Below are positions 49,393-58,022 of a stretch of DNA of 64,000 bases, in pieces. Source of the stretch: an uncultured Acidobacteriia bacterium (GTDB lineage: Bacteria; Acidobacteriota; Terriglobia; Bryobacterales; Bryobacteraceae); assembly GCA_903851195.1 (NCBI GenBank), contig CAINNJ010000033.1:346739-410738 (forward strand), given 5' to 3'. The translations under genes were made by a program, and so were the position numbers. Below the pieces are notes generated by a model, which saw nothing but the letters and a program-made list of their open reading frames with translations, made no database searches and was not told the DNA's origin. Numbering within the stretch: position 1 is the first letter of the stretch; every line of letters begins with the position of its first letter.

Positions 49393-52374
49393 GTGAGCAG
49401 GCTCGGAAAACTTCCGTACAAACGCGCAATGCTTTTGTGTGCCGCCGGGACCCTTCTGAGGGTCCAGGCGGAGTGTTGCGATCCGTTGCCGGAAACCGCG
49501 GGACGGCCTGCTTCTTTATTACATACGGTCCCCGCCTGCTTTCGTTTCGGGCTTGCGGCCGGTAATTCCACCCGAATTAGTCTCGACAGCCTCGGGGACC
49601 TGCAATTCCGGATCTCCGGGCCCGACGGTTCCTCTGTCCGGGACGGGTTTCAGTTCGGCCTCGAAACGCTCACTCTCTCAACTCCCGGTGTCTACCGGAT
49701 CGATATCGAGCCCGCCGTACCCAAACTCGAAAACAAATCCTTTCGTATTTGGCGAAATGCTTCCCCGCCGGCGCCGGCGCCGCTCGTGGCTCTTGAACAA
49801 TACGAGACCAATTCCAAGCGTTTGCGGGATCCTGTCACGATTAACGAATCTTTACGGCTGGAAGAGATCCGGGGCGACGATTCGGGAATCGCCAGAACCT
49901 GTCTCAAAGCCGGCGATGCGGCCTACAGAAAGCAACAGTTCCCCGAAGCCCTGATTCAGTATCGCCGGGCATTGGGCCTCTGCGAAGGCATCGGCGACCG
50001 CCGGTGCATCGCCGAAGCGGCCAACAACATCGGTCTGATCGAGCGGCGGAGGGGAAATTTCGAAGCTGCCCGGCGCGCCCTCACGCAGGCGGAACCTCTG
50101 TGGAAGGATCTCGGACTGTACATCGAACAGAGTACAACGTTGTCGAATCTTGGAATACTCCAGTCTCGAACCGGGGACTACCAGGCTGCCGTCGCCAGTT
50201 ATCGGCGGGCCTGCTCGCTGGTGGCAGGGCAGGAGCCGCTGGTTTGGGGCCGTTGCCTGAATAACCTCGGGCTCACTTACCTTGCCATGGCCGAATATGA
50301 CATGGCCTCAAAATACTTCAGCCAGGCGATCGCCGTTGAGCCACGGACTTCGGCCGCGCTCCCCGATTTGTTGACGGCGCGCCTGAACCTCGGCCGGACG
50401 AGGATGCTGACCGGTCGGCCTGTTGAAGCCCGAAACCTGCTTGAGTCGGCTCTGGAACGCTCTTCCGAGGTGCGGGACGCCGGGGTCAGGACGGCCCTTC
50501 AAAATAACCTCGGTCAACTCCTGATCAGACAGGGCGACTTCGAGCGAGGCGCCCGGCTCCTGACCGAGGCCCTGAAGGGCCATCACCAACAAGCGGACCT
50601 TCGCCTGGAGGCCGTGGCCGAATTCTGGCTGGGTGAAGCAGCCCGTGGCGCCGGCAATCCGGCAGCCGCGCGCGACTGGTTCGAACAGTCCCTGAGGATC
50701 CGCGAGACGACCGGACTGCGGGGCGAAGCGGCGGACGTTCTCGAGGCGCTCGCCAAACTCGATTGGGAGCAGGGAGACGCCGCTCGCGCCATCGCATCGG
50801 CGGAGCGTGGAATTGCTTTGCTCGAATCGGTTCGAAGCCGGGTGCCGGGCGCAGCCCTCCGGGCCTCCTTTTTGGCCAGGCGGCGCGGTTTGCTCGATTT
50901 ACTGGTCGAAATCGCGGCCCGTCCGGACAATCCCAACGCCGACGCGGACAGCTTCATCGCGTCGGAGCGGAGCCGCGCCCGGGCCATTGTCGACATTGTC
51001 GCGGAACGCTCCGCCGCTCGTCCCCGCTCTCCCGAGCCAGTCGCCGGAACAGATCTCTTCCGACGCCGCCGCGAGGTGCGGGCGGAACTGGACATGTTGT
51101 CGTTTCAGTTATCGTCCGGACTCGTACGGGACGCCGAAGCCCACAACAGAATGCAGTCGCTGCTCGCGCTCGACGGACAAATCGAGGCGGGCATTCTGGA
51201 AGAGGCGTCACGGACGGAACCGGCTGCCGAACCGCCCCGGTCCTGGGACGCTTTCGAGAAAAGTTACCTGGATCCCGACCTTGCACTGCTGGAGTTCCAT
51301 CTGGGCCGGAAAGTCAGCTGGCTATGGCTCGTCAGCCGGAGCGGAGTTCGGAAGTTTGAACTGCCGGACCGGAGCACCATTGAGGCCGCCACCGCCGAGT
51401 TTTGCCGTCTTTTCGACCAGCCGCGGGAACGCGCCCGGGATTCCTCGAAACAACGCAGGTACAGGAGGTTAAGGGACTGGCTCTCCGGCGCGCTTCTCGG
51501 CGCTCTACCCGCCGGCTCTTTGCCAAAACGAGTGATTCTGGTTCCCGACGGCGCCTTATGCGGTCTTCCGTTCGCCGCGCTCACGGTATCCGGCGAAGGA
51601 TTTCTGGGTATTCACCACGATTTGATTTCCACTCCGTCGGCAAACTTCCTTCGTTATGGACAGCAGACGCTGGCATCGTTACACGCGCCGCTTTCCGTCC
51701 TGGCGATTGCCGACCCCGTATTCACGCGGGACGATCCGCGCATCCCCCGTGCGTTCCGGGGTGATCCACCCGCCTCCGGGCCGGATCTCGCCCGGCTGCC
51801 TTTCGTTTCGGAGATCGAGGAAATTCAGCGGATAGCCCCGAATCAGAACGTTCGTTTTGTCAGAGGTTTCGACGCTTCGGTTCACGAAGTGACCGGATTG
51901 AAACGCCCCGTGACCATTCTTCATCTGTCGTCTCACGCGATAATCGACGACGAGCGACCCGAATTATCCCGCATTATTTTCTCTTCGTTCGACCCGGGCG
52001 GCAGGGCGGTGGACGCGTACCTGATGCCGTACCGTATTTCGCGGCTGCGGCTGAACGGCTCCATCGTGGTCGTCTCCGCCTGCAGGACCGCTTTGGGCAA
52101 ACAGGTGTATGGCGAGGGGTTGACGGGCTTTACAACCAGCTTCTTCGAAGCCGGCGCGGCGCAGGTAGTGCTGACCCTGTCGAATGTGGACGCTGAAGGC
52201 GCGTCGGTTTTTCTGAAGGAGGTCTACCGCCGGTTTCTGGGGCATCGAAGCGACATGGAAAGCTCCCTGCGGCTGGCCCGCCTCGCGATGTTCGCTTCCC
52301 CCCGGTGGCGCGACGAGGCGTACTGGGCCGGTTTCGTGGTCATGGGAACGCCGACGTCCGGGAAAAGCCGTTGA
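49393..52374 (+). CDS. Exported TPR-CHAT protein (caspase-fold protease)
   Basis: 993 residues. The N-terminus (GTG start; ATG at 49429 is an alternative) is hydrophobic (MLLCAAGTLLRVQAE), so export is likely. A beta-rich domain (residues about 50-125) precedes tetratricopeptide repeats (about 165-460: AYRKQQFPEALIQYRRALGL, EAANNIGLIERRRGNFEAAR, NLGILQSRTGDYQAAVASYR and more), then a coiled spacer. The C-terminal CHAT domain (about 690-990) has the catalytic dyad in place: His848 in ILHLSSHAI and Cys897 in VVVSACRTALG. CHAT proteins are caspase-like proteases activated through their TPR partners. The stop overlaps the sigma-factor start as TTGA. It is the first gene of an eight-gene unit. Confidence 0.9.
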   Translation: MSRLGKLPYKRAMLLCAAGTLLRVQAECCDPLPETAGRPASLLHTVPACFRFGLAAGNSTRISLDSLGDLQFRISGPDGSSVRDGFQFGLETLTLSTPGVYRIDIEPAVPKLENKSFRIWRNASPPAPAPLVALEQYETNSKRLRDPVTINESLRLEEIRGDDSGIARTCLKAGDAAYRKQQFPEALIQYRRALGLCEGIGDRRCIAEAANNIGLIERRRGNFEAARRALTQAEPLWKDLGLYIEQSTTLSNLGILQSRTGDYQAAVASYRRACSLVAGQEPLVWGRCLNNLGLTYLAMAEYDMASKYFSQAIAVEPRTSAALPDLLTARLNLGRTRMLTGRPVEARNLLESALERSSEVRDAGVRTALQNNLGQLLIRQGDFERGARLLTEALKGHHQQADLRLEAVAEFWLGEAARGAGNPAAARDWFEQSLRIRETTGLRGEAADVLEALAKLDWEQGDAARAIASAERGIALLESVRSRVPGAALRASFLARRRGLLDLLVEIAARPDNPNADADSFIASERSRARAIVDIVAERSAARPRSPEPVAGTDLFRRRREVRAELDMLSFQLSSGLVRDAEAHNRMQSLLALDGQIEAGILEEASRTEPAAEPPRSWDAFEKSYLDPDLALLEFHLGRKVSWLWLVSRSGVRKFELPDRSTIEAATAEFCRLFDQPRERARDSSKQRRYRRLRDWLSGALLGALPAGSLPKRVILVPDGALCGLPFAALTVSGEGFLGIHHDLISTPSANFLRYGQQTLASLHAPLSVLAIADPVFTRDDPRIPRAFRGDPPASGPDLARLPFVSEIEEIQRIAPNQNVRFVRGFDASVHEVTGLKRPVTILHLSSHAIIDDERPELSRIIFSSFDPGGRAVDAYLMPYRISRLRLNGSIVVVSACRTALGKQVYGEGLTGFTTSFFEAGAAQVVLTLSNVDAEGASVFLKEVYRRFLGHRSDMESSLRLARLAMFASPRWRDEAYWAGFVVMGTPTSGKSR

Positions 52375-52907
52375 ACAGCCGCGAAATCTCCGAAAATCGA
52401 TGGAAGGAGGCCGGACAGTCTTTGGTTCTGTACTTTCGCAGGCGCGGATTTCGCCACCCCGAGGACCTCGCTCAAAACACGCTGTTAGCCCTTTATAAAA
52501 GGTCGGATTTCGAGTTCGCCGGCGACGACGATTTTCTGAAAATCTGTTATGCTTTTGCCAGGAACGTGGCACAGGAAGGGCGCAGGGAAGCACGAAGGGA
52601 TGTCGGCTTTATCGGCCGCGAGGCAACGGCTTCCGTCGCGCGGTCGGGCAGCCTTCGTGAAATCGAAATGCCCGTATTCCTGAATGAAGTGCTCCGGGCC
52701 GGAGAACGATTCCTTAAAGAAGAGGAGTGGGCGGCGATTCGATCCGGTGTGGAATCGGAGAAAACGCCGTTACGTCCCGGTGGCGAATCCGCGGCCGGAC
52801 GTCTGCGCGTTCTCCGCCACCGCGCCCGAAACAAGCTGGCCGAGCTTACTGGATGGAGGCGTCCGGGGAAGGCGGGGAGAACGCCCGGCCCAGGTCACGA
52901 ACGATGA
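52371..52907 (+). CDS. ECF-type sigma-70 family factor
   Basis: A 178-residue protein from a TTG start that overlaps the CHAT stop by four bases (TTGA). Region 2 is recognisable: SLVLYFRRRGFRHPEDLAQN, TLLALYKR, then DFLKICYAFARNVAQEGRRE, which binds core polymerase and the -10. The C-terminal part (LNEVLRAGERFLKEEEWAAI, AAGRLRVLRHRARNKLAELT) has the order of region 4 with the final RLRVLRHRAR helix, though the middle is divergent. The next gene, overlapping by ATGA, encodes a membrane anti-sigma-like protein, so the factor is probably held inactive until an envelope signal. Its target promoters may include its own operon. Confidence 0.8.
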   Translation: MNSREISENRWKEAGQSLVLYFRRRGFRHPEDLAQNTLLALYKRSDFEFAGDDDFLKICYAFARNVAQEGRREARRDVGFIGREATASVARSGSLREIEMPVFLNEVLRAGERFLKEEEWAAIRSGVESEKTPLRPGGESAAGRLRVLRHRARNKLAELTGWRRPGKAGRTPGPGHER

Positions 52908-53674
52908 ACCGGCATCCCATTGATGCCGATGCCGTGAAGAAATATCTTCTGGGTCAGCTGAGCGAAAGTGAGGTCGACCGGCTGGAGGAGTTGTACTTCG
53001 TCGACCGCGCGTTCTTCGCCCAGGTCCTCGCCGCGGAGACGGATATCGTCAACCGCTACGTGAACGGCCGGCTGAGCGCGGCCGATGCCGGCCAGTTCGA
53101 ACGAATTCTCCCCACAATGCCCGCCGTGGAGCGAATGGTAGCCGTTGCCTCCGCGGAACACCGCCGGCTGAAGGTTTCAGGTCGCCGGAACCTGTTCCTT
53201 GCGATGGCGGCTGCCTGCGTGCTGCTGAGCGTTTTTGCCCTGCGTCCGGCCCTTGTCCGGCTTTCCCGCTCGGGGGCCGAATCTTCCCCCCGGAACGCGT
53301 CCGCGGTTCCGCCGCTCCCGCCTCCGTCCGTGTTCCACCTTACCCCGGGCGTGGGAAAAGGAGCGGCTTCTCAAGTGGTGCGTCTGGCGATTCCGGCAGG
53401 AACCGCCCGGATTTCAATCACGATGGACCTGCCCGTTCCGGTGAATGCTCTCGCCTGGCGGGCCACTCTCCGCCCGGTCGATAATGCCGTCGGCGGCGGA
53501 ATCTGGAACGGAACCGCCCGCGCGGATACGGGCGACCCCAATCGCCTGTGGGTGGACATTCCGGCATCCGTTCTGTCCGAAGGCGACTATTTCCTCGATC
53601 TTGAAGCTCCCGCCCCGCAGGCCAGGTTCACCGGTGAATTCCGCGTCGCGCCGCGCGCGCCGGCGCTGCAATAG
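52904..53674 (+). CDS. Membrane anti-sigma-factor-like protein
   Basis: 256 residues. The N-terminal cytoplasmic helical domain (VKKYLLGQLSESEVDRLEEL, then AETDIVNRYVNGRLSAADAG, residues 10-65) matches the layout of anti-sigma domains in acidobacterial ECF operons, without the zinc-binding His/Cys residues. One membrane helix follows (residues about 96-115). The periplasmic part (120-256) is a proline-rich linker plus a beta sandwich (ARISITMDLPVPVNALAWRA ... EGDYFLDLEAP). It overlaps the sigma gene by four bases. The topology fits signal transmission from the periplasm, perhaps by cleavage by one of the proteases encoded around it. Confidence 0.72.
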   Translation: MNRHPIDADAVKKYLLGQLSESEVDRLEELYFVDRAFFAQVLAAETDIVNRYVNGRLSAADAGQFERILPTMPAVERMVAVASAEHRRLKVSGRRNLFLAMAAACVLLSVFALRPALVRLSRSGAESSPRNASAVPPLPPPSVFHLTPGVGKGAASQVVRLAIPAGTARISITMDLPVPVNALAWRATLRPVDNAVGGGIWNGTARADTGDPNRLWVDIPASVLSEGDYFLDLEAPAPQARFTGEFRVAPRAPALQ

Positions 53675-53696
53675 CAAAGATCGTTTCGGTTTTTTG

Positions 53697-53720
53697 TGTA
53701 ACGCCGCCAACTTTTCTGTC
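53697..53720 (+). promoter_or_regulatory. Candidate ECF-type promoter inside the operon
   Basis: The 114-base gap after the anti-sigma gene is the only sizeable space in the operon. TGTAAC (53697-53702) and TGTC (53717-53720) resemble the AAC / GTC core of ECF promoters at near-normal spacing. It could let the sigma factor boost the five downstream genes. The evidence is weak. Confidence 0.25.
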
Positions 53721-53788
53721 ATAACAACAGTAAAGAAGGCGATGGAGCGAAATTACCGTCCCGAAATCAGTTAATCTGGAACGAAAAC

Positions 53789-54442
53789 ATGAGATTAAGC
53801 CAACGGGCCACGCCCGCGGTTCTCCGGACCGCGGCGCTGGCAATAATCGCAGCGACATTTCTTTATGGCCAGGGCGACAGCCGGTCGCCCGGTTCTCTCG
53901 ATGCCGAACGGACAGCCAGGGACCGGTTCAACGCCGGAGAGTACGACCGGGCGGTTCCCGTGCTGGAGCGAGCCGTCCAGGCCGAGCCGGGCGATCTGAA
54001 ACTCGCGTCCCTTCTCGGAATGGCGTATCTCTACTCCTCGAGTAATACCGATCTCGCCGGCAATCTGACAAAAGCCCGCGAAGTATTGGACAAAGTCTTG
54101 TCGGCCGGTGGTGAGGTCGTATTTCTCGCGGGCAAGGGTGACGACCCGCTGAAGAGCATGTCGGTCCACATGGTGAAAGTAATTCAGGGTGAGCTGCGCC
54201 TGAGAAAGGACTCCGTTACCTTTGTCCCCTCGCGGAGTTCTACCGGCGGATTTGGCCCCCTGGCGGCTTCCGAGGTGAAGGAATGCGCCGCCAATAAGGG
54301 ATACGGACAGGACAGCAACGCATTTCATCTCAAACTGCAGAAGGAAACCGTGAATCTGCGTCCGCTGCACTTTTCGCGGGAAGAGGCGAACCTCGCCTGT
54401 TCGCTCATCGGAAAATATCTCGGCGCGAAAACGTCGAACTAG
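53789..54442 (+). CDS. Secreted TPR-containing protein
   Basis: 217 residues with a signal peptide (AVLRTAALAIIAATFLYGQ). Residues 40-105 hold about two tetratricopeptide units (ARDRFNAGEYDRAVPVLERA, LASLLGMAYLYSS, AREVLDKVLSAG). The C-terminal half is a small beta-rich domain (GELRLRKDSVTFVPSRS, KLQKETVNLRPLHFS) resembling a PH-like fold found after TPRs in similar proteins; that comparison is tentative. It probably acts as a periplasmic scaffold for the neighbouring proteases. The M48 gene starts 12 bases after its stop. Confidence 0.68.
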   Translation: MRLSQRATPAVLRTAALAIIAATFLYGQGDSRSPGSLDAERTARDRFNAGEYDRAVPVLERAVQAEPGDLKLASLLGMAYLYSSSNTDLAGNLTKAREVLDKVLSAGGEVVFLAGKGDDPLKSMSVHMVKVIQGELRLRKDSVTFVPSRSSTGGFGPLAASEVKECAANKGYGQDSNAFHLKLQKETVNLRPLHFSREEANLACSLIGKYLGAKTSN

Positions 54443-54454
54443 GAGCTAATCATA

Positions 54455-56197
54455 ATGAACATAACCGGAAAAGCGGCACTGGCATCGGTCCTCGTTGTGT
54501 CTTTGGTCTCGGCGCAAAACCTCGGCGGGCTGCTCGTCGGCAAGAAACCGGTCCCGGGTGTGCCGCCCGCGGCAAAGCCGGGAGCGCCGATGTCGGACAA
54601 ATCCGCCGAGGACCTGTACCTCGACATGAAGGACTTCGCGGAGGGTCTGTACAACAAGCAGACCGGAGCCGGCGATATCAAGCAGGACAGCGATTTTAAA
54701 CGCCGCGTCGATACCGAATATGAAAAGCTCAAGCGGAAGGACGCGGAGCTTGCCTATTCGGTCAATCTCTCGGCTCACTCGGAGGTAAAGCGAGTGATGG
54801 AGGACCGCTTCCGCGTGTTCTCCGGGCTGTATGACAACCTTCTGGTGCAGGATCTCCTGAACCGCACGGGTCAGTCGATCATCCCGCCGGATACCGGACG
54901 TCTCTACGCGTTCAAACTGAAGGCCGATCCGATTCCCGGCGCTGAGACGCTCTCCACCGGAACCATTTACATCACGACGGGTCTCGTGGCGCTTCTGAAG
55001 ACCAAGGCGCAACTGGCGTACATCCTGGCTCACGAGGCGGCTCATGTTTATCACAACGACTACCGCACCGAGATCATGCTGAACCTGGCGTCCGAAGAGT
55101 ACGCGAAGGAACGCGGCGAAAACGTCGAGTCGATTACGCGGAAAGTATCGATGATTTCCAGTCTGGTCGGGATGGGAGTTGGCGCGGGAGTCGGCGGAGC
55201 CTTTGGGAACGCCGCAACCGGCGCGGTGCTCGGTCTTGCGGGCGGAGCCGTGGCGGGCATGATCACCAGCGCCATTGTCGACCGCGGGGAAGCGGCGTCC
55301 GTCAAAGACTGGAACCGGATCCAGGAAGACGAGGCGGACAGGACCGCTTTTGAATGGGTGATGCGGGCAAATCTTGACGTAACCGAGATTCCTACCGTCT
55401 ACAAGGCTCTGAAGGACGCCGGCGACCGCGACCAGCGGGTGACGCTCGGCTTTCTCGGACGCTCCAATCGCGTCAGGGAGCGGGCGAAGAAGATCGACGA
55501 GATGGTCGTGATCGAAAAGGGAAAAGCGGAATTCGGCAAGAAACCCTTCGTCCGGAACGACCCCGACTTCGACATTCTGCTCGCCGAAGTCAAACGCGAC
55601 AACGGAATTCTTGCCTTTGAGTACGACATGCTCGACGTGGCCAGAGAGAACCTGCGGGATGCCGTGGCAATCAAGACCACGGATCCGACAGCGCTCTATT
55701 TCTATGCCCGGATTCTCAAGGAGACCGCGCATTCCGACCAGGAGCGGGCCGAGGCGGACACATTTTTTCGTCGCGCCGCGGATTCCGATGCCCGAAACCT
55801 CAACTACGGAGCGAAGCTCCATCGCGCCGTGGCCATGCTAAAACCGGACGCCACCTCGGCTGAAAAAACGGAGGCGGTCGGGCTCCTTAAGTCGTATCTG
55901 GAAGACTACTATCTCTCCTCCATGCAGGACAGCCAGCGCGCTTCCTACCCGCCACACCTCGAAACGATTTACGACTTCATGAGCCGGCTCGGAGAGTTCG
56001 TTTACGTGCTCGATGGCAAGAAGGTGGCCGCGGATCGCGAAGCGGCTGCACTGCTTGCGCAGAAGGCTGGTGGCGCCGTTATCGATGTGAAACCGGATGA
56101 GGCGGCGGCGAAAGTGCAGCCGGCCAAACTGAACAAAACTCCCGCGCCACCGCGGGGCGCAACGCCGGCCAGGCCAAACGACGACAAAAAAAAATGA
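54455..56197 (+). CDS. M48-family zinc metalloprotease, exported
   Basis: 580 residues with a signal peptide (ALASVLVVSLVSAQ). The catalytic zinc motif HEAAH is at residues 193-197 (LAYILAHEAAHVYHND), and the third ligand is Glu293 in the EDEADRTAFEW motif, the M48 arrangement. Between them lies a glycine/alanine-rich hydrophobic stretch (GMGVGAGVGGAFGNAATGAV) that may insert into a membrane. The C-terminal third is helical and TPR-like (ARENLRDAVAIKTTDPTALY). Related periplasmic enzymes (BepA, LoiP) police outer-membrane protein assembly. It overlaps the next gene by ATGA. Confidence 0.9.
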   Translation: MNITGKAALASVLVVSLVSAQNLGGLLVGKKPVPGVPPAAKPGAPMSDKSAEDLYLDMKDFAEGLYNKQTGAGDIKQDSDFKRRVDTEYEKLKRKDAELAYSVNLSAHSEVKRVMEDRFRVFSGLYDNLLVQDLLNRTGQSIIPPDTGRLYAFKLKADPIPGAETLSTGTIYITTGLVALLKTKAQLAYILAHEAAHVYHNDYRTEIMLNLASEEYAKERGENVESITRKVSMISSLVGMGVGAGVGGAFGNAATGAVLGLAGGAVAGMITSAIVDRGEAASVKDWNRIQEDEADRTAFEWVMRANLDVTEIPTVYKALKDAGDRDQRVTLGFLGRSNRVRERAKKIDEMVVIEKGKAEFGKKPFVRNDPDFDILLAEVKRDNGILAFEYDMLDVARENLRDAVAIKTTDPTALYFYARILKETAHSDQERAEADTFFRRAADSDARNLNYGAKLHRAVAMLKPDATSAEKTEAVGLLKSYLEDYYLSSMQDSQRASYPPHLETIYDFMSRLGEFVYVLDGKKVAADREAAALLAQKAGGAVIDVKPDEAAAKVQPAKLNKTPAPPRGATPARPNDDKKK

Positions 56198-56907
56198 CCC
56201 GAGTGATTCCCGCATTATTAACGCTGGCAGCCGGAATGGCACTGGCCGCCGAGCCTTTTCTGCTGGAACTGCCTGATTCCACGAACGTATCGTTCCCGGG
56301 CGGAGCCGTTCTCAGGCTTCCGTCCGGAAGTCAGCGAACGGTGCGCGTCCTGATTGCCACGGCTTCGTTCCCCGAAGGAGGACCGGCTCGGCCCGAGTTC
56401 GCAATCAACGGCGCTTACAGCCGTCACACCACTGAGGGTGTGGGCCCGGACACCCGGTTGACGGCGCACACGCGCGAGGCTCGGGGTCTCCTGACCCACG
56501 ACGAAGACGTGATCTCGGTTTCGGCCGGCGAAGGCAAACGGCTGCAGGCGGAGTGGACGCTCATCAGGTGGGACAAGGCTTATCTGGAATCCACAAAAGC
56601 CGCAACTGGCGGTGACACCATCGCCATTCGGATTTCACGACCGGCGGGTGGCCTGGTCCACTCCGGCGGAGGAGCCCTCGCGACGATTCATCTGTCGGGA
56701 GAAGTTCTCGGCGGTCGGGATGCAGCCCTGACAATTGACGGGGACCCGGTTCCGCCTGTTCCAACCATGCCCGGCTACCACTTCGACCGTGATGTCGCCC
56801 TGCGCCAGGGTCGACGCGAAGTGGTCCTGAAAGCGACCGACAAGGCGGGCGACGAGACCATCGTCGTGTTGCCGGTCGCCGACTCACACGTTGACGAAGC
56901 GAAATGA
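56194..56907 (+). CDS. Secreted protein of unknown function
   Basis: 237 residues with a signal peptide (MTRVIPALLTLAAGMALAAE). The mature part appears all-beta: strands such as TVRVLIATASFPEGG, EWTLIRWDKAYLES and DTIAIRISRPAGG, then a C-terminal Ig-like segment (DAALTIDGDPVPPVPTMPGY ... REVVLKATDKAGDETIVVLP). I do not recognise a family. Four-base overlaps at both ends (ATGA) lock it between the M48 and trypsin-like genes, so it is probably a subunit, inhibitor or substrate of one of these proteases. Confidence 0.65.
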   Translation: MTRVIPALLTLAAGMALAAEPFLLELPDSTNVSFPGGAVLRLPSGSQRTVRVLIATASFPEGGPARPEFAINGAYSRHTTEGVGPDTRLTAHTREARGLLTHDEDVISVSAGEGKRLQAEWTLIRWDKAYLESTKAATGGDTIAIRISRPAGGLVHSGGGALATIHLSGEVLGGRDAALTIDGDPVPPVPTMPGYHFDRDVALRQGRREVVLKATDKAGDETIVVLPVADSHVDEAK

Positions 56908-58016
56908 CGGCGAACCAGGCCAGAGACTTCGTGGCCAGAATTGAAACACCCGGCGGACGGGCCATCGGTTCGGGTTTTCTGATCGATGACTGGCACGTCC
57001 TCACCTGTTTTCATGTCGTCGAGACCGCGGGTCGCGAGTGCGATGAGGTACGGGTGTTTTTCTCCGGCAATGCCCAGTACGGGGCGACCCGCGCCGGTGG
57101 AGGTCCGGCGCACGATCTTGCAATCTTTAAGCTGCACAAAGAGGTTCAGGACATTACGCCTGTCAGGTTCCTGAGCGGCATGACCTCGGACTACGAACAG
57201 AAGCTGAGCGCCATTCCCTGGGTCGCCACCGGCTTTGCCCTGGAAGACTTCCAGTATCGAAAGGAAGCACGCATTGAAGGCCCGCGCAGCTACACTGTCG
57301 CGGGCGCCACGCTGACGCACGCGCAGGTGACGATGGGCCTGCCGGAGGGCTTCAGCGGCGGCCCGGTCCTCGTGAGTTCCGGCAACGAGTGGTTTTGCCT
57401 GGGCGTTTCGCTTCGCGGTGGCGCGGACAGAGCCACATCCCGAGTCCTGCTCGGAGATTGCGTGATTGGATTTCTCACGGAAATTCAGGCATTAGGCGGC
57501 CTGGACCGTGTTCCGGCGGCGTTTGCCCTGCCTCAGTTTTTCGACCGGCTGACGCGGAAAGGCGTCCCGCCGAGAGTGGAGCACGTGACCCATGAACCAG
57601 TCCGCGGAGACGTCGGCAAAAGAGCCGCGGTATTGCTGGTCGTCGCGTTGATCGTACTCGCCACTCTGGCCGGTTTGTGGCAGGCGGGGTTTTTCCGACC
57701 CCAACCGAATATTCAGACACAGACTCCGGATGGTCAGAAACAGAAGCCGGCGCCCTCACCGGTTCCGTCGGCGCCGCCACCAAAAACATACCTGGTCAGC
57801 GTCGCTCTGCCTTTGATCGTCGACACTCCAATATTCCGTGTGGACCGAAAGCGAGTGGACCCCGCGTCCTATTCCGGCGGCATAGCCGGTTTCCGTCTGG
57901 CGCAAGGGCATCATCATATCGAGGTCGACTACCCCGATCGCTCCTGCTCCGCCGATCTGCTGGTTCCGGAAGAACAAAGCGTGTCGCCACCCTGCCCCTT
58001 GAAGCCCGTCAGGTAA
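56904..58016 (+). CDS. Trypsin-like serine protease with membrane anchor
   Basis: 370 residues. The protease domain starts at the first residue, without a signal peptide: GSGFLIDDWHVLTCFHVVE holds His37, AHDLAIFKL holds Asp71 and PEGFSGGPVL holds Ser151, a complete S1-type triad. One membrane helix (about residues 238-260, AAVLLVVALIVLATLAGLW) follows, then a proline-rich linker and a small C-terminal domain (YLVSVALPLIVDTP ... HHHIEVDYPD). If the helix is oriented N-in, the protease works in the cytoplasm and the tail senses the periplasm. Cytoplasmic trypsin-like domains of this kind are known from bacterial conflict and signalling systems. Confidence 0.85.
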   Translation: MTANQARDFVARIETPGGRAIGSGFLIDDWHVLTCFHVVETAGRECDEVRVFFSGNAQYGATRAGGGPAHDLAIFKLHKEVQDITPVRFLSGMTSDYEQKLSAIPWVATGFALEDFQYRKEARIEGPRSYTVAGATLTHAQVTMGLPEGFSGGPVLVSSGNEWFCLGVSLRGGADRATSRVLLGDCVIGFLTEIQALGGLDRVPAAFALPQFFDRLTRKGVPPRVEHVTHEPVRGDVGKRAAVLLVVALIVLATLAGLWQAGFFRPQPNIQTQTPDGQKQKPAPSPVPSAPPPKTYLVSVALPLIVDTPIFRVDRKRVDPASYSGGIAGFRLAQGHHHIEVDYPDRSCSADLLVPEEQSVSPPCPLKPVR

Positions 58017-58022
58017 AACAAA

